NCBI GenBank assembly: GCA_902764705.1
Contig: CACWWZ010000014.1
Span: forward strand, 1-55,268
Length of the DNA stretch: 55,268 bases
Origin: an uncultured Prevotellaceae bacterium
Lineage (GTDB): Bacteria > Bacteroidota > Bacteroidia > Bacteroidales > Bacteroidaceae
Direction: 5' to 3'
The notes under the pieces are model-generated. The model was not told the DNA's origin, made no database searches, and saw only the letters and a list, made by a program, of their open reading frames with translations. Position 1 is the stretch's first letter, and each line of letters begins with the position of its first letter. Positions 51,839-55,268 of this stretch are shown in pieces. The position numbers and the translations under genes are program-made.

Positions 51839-53044
51839 ATGAAATTAGTATTGAAAGCCGTTCCCCAGAGCGGCAGAAACGATTTAGCCTATTTTACCGG
51901 AAAACCCTATGTCATTCTCGATCTCGACCAGGCGCCGGAATCCTCCGACACCTGTACCTTCTCACTCTATAACGACCAGCTCTGGCTGATGTTCTCTGCC
52001 AAGACGGGCGACAAGCTGGTGAAACAGAAAGACAACCGGTTCGTTGTCGTCGTCAACAAAAGCGACATATGGATTCCCGGACATTACTTCCTGCTGTTCC
52101 GCAATGGCGACACCATCCACCGCTTCGACCTGCAACTCGACGAGCAGGGAGCCTTCTCGCAGCAATCAGTCACCCAGTGTACCCCGCTCAGCGACGAGGA
52201 CATCCTCTCGGGAGCACTGTTGGAACACGGCAGCTGGTCTTACCTCTCGCGCACTCCCGGACTCATGCAGTGGAAACGCTGGCTCATCACCCGACTGCAG
52301 GAACGCAAGCTGAACACCCTGCGGGCAGAAAACCTCCACCCCATTCTGGCCTTCTGCAACAACCTCCTGCTGGCCTCACCGTCCGACGACTATTTCAGCC
52401 GTAATGTCACCCTGCTGAAGTACCTTGCACAAATCAAGTGCGAGTACGAAAATGCCGACTGCCGCAAACTCTACGACCCGTCCAGAGCCAATCCCTACGA
52501 AAAGCTCGAGGAAGTGTTCAGCAATCAGTCCAGCTACGACAAAGTCCTCAACATGGACCTGCCCGTCATGAAAGACCGCCTGTACTGTTTCAACCACATC
52601 TGGGCACTGTTTGAGCCAGGTTGGGAATATGTGCTGAAGAAACTCGTCTCGCACTGTCCGCGCTGCTACGATTCCGTCATCTTCTGCGGCACACAGGAAG
52701 ATATCGACCGCCTGCTCGAGCGTGTCCCCTCCCTGCAGTCCTACTTCCCACAGCGCAACCGGCTGACCGTAGAGCCCTATGCCCTCGACGACATCATCCG
52801 GCTGTTCTTCCATGAAGTCGAAGAGGCCCGCCTCCAGTTCTCACCCGAAGCCACCGATGCCGCCTGTCGCCTGCTGACGCAGCGCTTCCATCAGGGCACC
52901 ATCCGCCAGTGGACCCTCACCGACATCCGCCACTACATCCGCGGCGAAATCCTGCCCGCCTACACCCGTCGTGCCATCGCTGCCATCCAGCACGGCACCG
53001 CACCCAAAGAAGTCCTCGAGGTCATCCCCGAGGACCTTGGGTAA
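51839..53044 (+). CDS. Paralogue of the AAA+ ATPase without the ATPase domain
   Basis: This 401-residue protein aligns by eye to the first half of the gene upstream: a beta-rich start (WIPGHYFLLFRNG matching WLPGRYTLYVRD), then the degenerate AAA domain (SRANPYEKLEEVFS, YDSVIFCGTQEDIDRLLERVPSLQSYFP, RQWTLTDIRHYI matching STWTLADIRQFV). The acidic N-terminus and the active AAA+ half are missing. It has no Walker motif, so it cannot hydrolyse ATP. Placed 34 bp downstream, it is a plausible adaptor or regulator of the ATPase. A short heptamer-like repeat (TCAACTT) precedes its start. Confidence 0.8.
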   Translation: MKLVLKAVPQSGRNDLAYFTGKPYVILDLDQAPESSDTCTFSLYNDQLWLMFSAKTGDKLVKQKDNRFVVVVNKSDIWIPGHYFLLFRNGDTIHRFDLQLDEQGAFSQQSVTQCTPLSDEDILSGALLEHGSWSYLSRTPGLMQWKRWLITRLQERKLNTLRAENLHPILAFCNNLLLASPSDDYFSRNVTLLKYLAQIKCEYENADCRKLYDPSRANPYEKLEEVFSNQSSYDKVLNMDLPVMKDRLYCFNHIWALFEPGWEYVLKKLVSHCPRCYDSVIFCGTQEDIDRLLERVPSLQSYFPQRNRLTVEPYALDDIIRLFFHEVEEARLQFSPEATDAACRLLTQRFHQGTIRQWTLTDIRHYIRGEILPAYTRRAIAAIQHGTAPKEVLEVIPEDLG

Positions 53045-53073
53045 CCCCGACAACGTTTAAATACCAGGAAAGT

Positions 53074-53105
53074 TTTGGTGACTTCGGAGATTTTTGCTAA
53101 CTTTG
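53074..53105 (+). promoter_or_regulatory. Promoter upstream of the conserved hypothetical gene
   Basis: TTTG (53074-53077) and TAACTTTG (53098-53105) with 20 bp between. The leader to 53343 contains the 11-bp array and a large hairpin. Confidence 0.7.
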
Positions 53106-53172
53106 CAGCATCATTGTGCAGGAACTAAACAACGAGTAGCACCTAAGTAACGAGGTGTTATCCTCAATTAGT

Positions 53173-53216
53173 GTTCAGTTGTTGTTCGGTTATTGTCCAG
53201 TTGTTGTCCAGTATTT
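53173..53216. repeat. Eleven-bp tandem array with long-range hairpin
   Basis: Four units (GTTCAGTTGTT, GTTCGGTTATT, GTCCAGTTGTT, GTCCAGTATTT) are exactly 11 bp each. Bases 53194-53211 pair with 53252-53269 (16 of 18), and GTTGTTGTTC with GAACAACAAC further in. The 298-bp gap has no gene. Confidence 0.8.
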
Positions 53217-53342
53217 AACTGAACAACAACAGTAGAAAGACAGAAGATGAATTGGACAAGAACTGGACATGAATTGAGAGAACACCAAGACTAGGGCGAG
53301 GCTACACGATGGATAGAACGAAATTTAACAAAAGAATGCGAT

Positions 53343-54062
53343 ATGAAGACAAAAGGAACAAGCAAGGGAATCATGATTATTGGCAGTCTACGATCAGCAG
53401 GAGTGACAACCTACATGAAACAAGGGAAACTGATTACACGCACTTCGAGTTCTATCGAGAGGCGAAGCAATACGTTGCCACAGTTCATCCAGCGACAAAA
53501 GATGCGTCACACCATAGCCCTCTGGAAGATTCTGAAATACTGTAAGCCGATGTTTACAGAACATCAGACGGCTTATCTGAATTTTTCGTCGCTGGCTAAC
53601 CGGCTACCGGTCGTATATGTTCCTAAATACCTGTCCGATCTGTCATTCTTGATGCCTGGCATCCCAATGAGCGACGGCAAGTTGCCAGCTGTCAGCGAAC
53701 AGCTAGGCGAGGTAGACGGCATGCCAGCGCTGGTGACAGACCTCAAGGCTGATGCCTGGCAAAACCGGGCAAAGCTATGGCTCTTCACCGCTGACCAACA
53801 AGATGATGGGAGACCAAGAGTGTGTTTCAGCAAGCGCGAGGTGTCGTGGCAAGAGATGACACTGGCTGACGGCCACTACGTGCTGAAGGACGAGGTGTTT
53901 GCCGACCCGATGAAAGGGTGGGCACTGGTATTGGTGAAGGGGGAACGCTGCTCACCACAGACAATCGTCACCCACTGCACGTTATATGAACAGTATATGA
54001 CCGACGAGGCCCTACAGACGGCTGCCAAGAGCTACGGCGGTCTGACTCCCACGGTTTTCTAA
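53343..54062 (+). CDS. Conserved hypothetical protein (small Bacteroidota family)
   Basis: This encodes 239 residues with no signal peptide. The N-terminus GTSKGIMIIGSLRSAGVTTYMKQGKLI, followed by a basic segment RRSNTLPQFIQRQKMRHTIALW, resembles the opening of small Bacteroidota proteins in the DUF6266-type group (a guess by pattern, not a match I can verify). Such genes often occur in repeated or variable form. The body is beta-rich and the function is unknown. An alternative reading frame at 53309 is a shadow of this gene. It converges on the Fic gene. Confidence 0.6.
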   Translation: MKTKGTSKGIMIIGSLRSAGVTTYMKQGKLITRTSSSIERRSNTLPQFIQRQKMRHTIALWKILKYCKPMFTEHQTAYLNFSSLANRLPVVYVPKYLSDLSFLMPGIPMSDGKLPAVSEQLGEVDGMPALVTDLKADAWQNRAKLWLFTADQQDDGRPRVCFSKREVSWQEMTLADGHYVLKDEVFADPMKGWALVLVKGERCSPQTIVTHCTLYEQYMTDEALQTAAKSYGGLTPTVF

Positions 54063-54087
54063 TCATCACGGGGTCTGTCCTAGGGTG

Positions 54088-55131
54088 TTACTTCTTGGTG
54101 TATGTTCTGTTCTTATTGCCACCATGCGGCTCCAGATAACCGAACTCCGTGAGCTGGCGCAGGTAACGCTTGGCGGTGGTGGGAGTGAAGCCGAAGTGAG
54201 AGACAATGGCTTCTGTGGTAATCTGGTCCTTATCTGCTACGAAATCCAAAATATCGACCATTTTCTCTGCCAAAGAGGGTTTTATCGACCATTTATCGAC
54301 CATTTTGTGCTTCAAATCCTGTTTATCGACTATTTTCTCCGAAGTCGATTTTATAAATTGGTCGATATCTGCCTGGAGGTGCTGACAGTGATGGCGGGCC
54401 ATACAATCGAGGAAAACGTTGAGGTCTTCGCTCTCGCGGGTGTCTATCAGCGCCTGGATATATTCAGCCTTGTCTTCCTTAAGTACCTTGGTCGGTAGCA
54501 CATCGAACTCCCACTGCAGCAGGTTCATCAGCAGGCGACAGGTACGCCCGTTGCCGTCTGCCCAAGGATGAATGGTAACCAGCTCGAAGTGTGCCCAGAA
54601 ACTAAGGTCATAGACGGCAGCTACGTCGGTAGGATCAATGGCTTTGCGACGTTGATTTAATTCTTCGCAGAAGGCCGCGAGACGTGCAGGCACTTTCTGA
54701 TAGTCCATATACGACTTGCCGCCTGTACCGGCAGTGACATTCAGTTTACGCAACTCACCCTTTGCGGCAGAGAAGTCTCCACCAATAGAGTGATACTCGC
54801 TACCTGTGCGAGCCATCACCTTTGATGCCAAGAGAACAAGCCAATCCACCGTGATAGGCTCATGACGACGAATCCATTCGCGGCCGTAGTCGTAGGCCAC
54901 TTTCAGGTCGAGATTCATCTGCTGCTCCAACATGGTGCGCTTGCTGCTGGTTATGCCTTCGTCGAACAGCAACTGCGCCTCCACCTCCGTCACCGTAGAG
55001 CCCTCGATGGCTGTAGAATGCGTGATGATGGAGTAGAGATAGAACTTGTCGAAGTCTATCTGGTCGGATATGCCCAGCACCTTGTGTTGCTGGAGCAATC
55101 GCAGTAATCTGTCTTTATTCTCTTGCGTCAT
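54088..55131 (-). CDS. Fic family protein (AMP-transferase-like)
   Basis: This cytosolic protein of 347 residues carries the catalytic Fic motif HPWADGNGRTCR and, near the N-terminus, the inhibitory helix motif STAIEG ([S/T]xxxEG), making it a class II, self-inhibited Fic enzyme that may AMPylate a target. The C-terminus (SHFGFTPTTAKRYLRQLTEFGYL) is a winged-helix DNA-binding domain, preceded by repeats of KMVDK/KIVDK. The target is unknown; class II Fic proteins sit in many Bacteroidota genomes, not always as toxins. No antitoxin gene is adjacent. Confidence 0.9.
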   Translation of the reverse strand: MTQENKDRLLRLLQQHKVLGISDQIDFDKFYLYSIITHSTAIEGSTVTEVEAQLLFDEGITSSKRTMLEQQMNLDLKVAYDYGREWIRRHEPITVDWLVLLASKVMARTGSEYHSIGGDFSAAKGELRKLNVTAGTGGKSYMDYQKVPARLAAFCEELNQRRKAIDPTDVAAVYDLSFWAHFELVTIHPWADGNGRTCRLLMNLLQWEFDVLPTKVLKEDKAEYIQALIDTRESEDLNVFLDCMARHHCQHLQADIDQFIKSTSEKIVDKQDLKHKMVDKWSIKPSLAEKMVDILDFVADKDQITTEAIVSHFGFTPTTAKRYLRQLTEFGYLEPHGGNKNRTYTKK

Positions 55132-55168
55132 GTTATTCCTTAGTGATGGTAATCAATGATCTAAGTTG

Positions 55169-55176
55169 CAAAATTA
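55169..55176 (-). promoter_or_regulatory. Promoter -7 box of the Fic gene
   Basis: TAATTTTG on the minus strand, 37 bp before the Fic start. The remaining bases to 55268 are AT-rich and show no gene. Confidence 0.6.
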
Positions 55177-55268
55177 CGAACTAATTATGTATATTACAAA
55201 TTTTCAGCCAATTTTTATTCATACTTCCAAATTTTACTGATAGAATTTGAATTTATCCCGCATGCCCC

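Noticed and set aside
54088-55131. Fic toxin-antitoxin pair with the neighbouring gene
   Set aside because: The inhibitory motif is inside the Fic protein itself (class II), and the convergent neighbour does not resemble an antitoxin.

Overview
This window looks like the chromosome of an anaerobic Bacteroidota species, most likely a Prevotella-type gut or rumen bacterium. The signs are: many TAnnTTTG (-7) promoter boxes with a TTTG (-33) box about 20 bp upstream; weak ribosome sites; secreted glycoside hydrolases (GH5, and a GH10 with a carbohydrate-binding insert) ending in short C-terminal sorting-like domains; a 5-fold beta-flower protein; MINPP-like histidine phosphatases; a C10 (streptopain-like) peptidase remnant; and many MKN... 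proteins with lipoprotein signals. No rRNA, phage, IS or CRISPR was seen. One tRNA-Leu(UAA) is present.

Layout. 0-4.8 kb: a lipoprotein, a GH5 cellulase coupled to a beta-flower protein, and divergently an ftsZ-like gene with an unknown partner. 4.8-14.8 kb: one 3,327-residue secreted LamG/BACON-type surface protein, closed by a strong terminator. 14.8-21.2 kb (minus): an operon with a PLP enzyme, a CDP-alcohol phosphotransferase, a flippase-like membrane protein, pyrE, an SRPBCC protein, argH, a lipoprotein, then tRNA-Leu. 21.4-31.6 kb (plus): indolepyruvate:ferredoxin oxidoreductase (iorAB), an aminotransferase, a porin, a sodium symporter, two phenylacetate-CoA ligases and a tandem-ACT protein. 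Together these look like an aryl-acid / aromatic amino acid interconversion module. 31.6-38.6 kb: cysS, a lipoprotein, a CoA-transferase, queH, a hemolysin-III protein, a MIP18-type protein and lpxH. 38.6-45.6 kb (minus): an active and a motif-dead histidine phosphatase in tandem, an SLC13 transporter with its lipoprotein, and a broken C10 peptidase gene. 45.8-49.1 kb: GH10 xylanase and a beta-helix protein. 49.1-55.2 kb: a structured leader RNA candidate, a CbxX-type AAA+ ATPase with a paralogue lacking the ATPase half, a conserved hypothetical and a Fic protein.

The most striking structure is a repeat family unlike anything the genes explain. Copies consist of tandem TGAAGAA heptamers followed by TTTGCTACCGC. 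They sit just behind stop codons through the ior/paa cluster. Two copies in inverted orientation exactly bracket a gene for a four-helix-bundle (23S rRNA intervening-sequence type) protein, whose start and stop codons lie inside the repeats. A second inverted pair encloses no gene. This resembles an autonomous/non-autonomous element family with the architecture of an rRNA intervening sequence, but placed between protein genes. Separate 7-bp tandem repeats of other sequences occur at many other gene borders and inside three coding regions.
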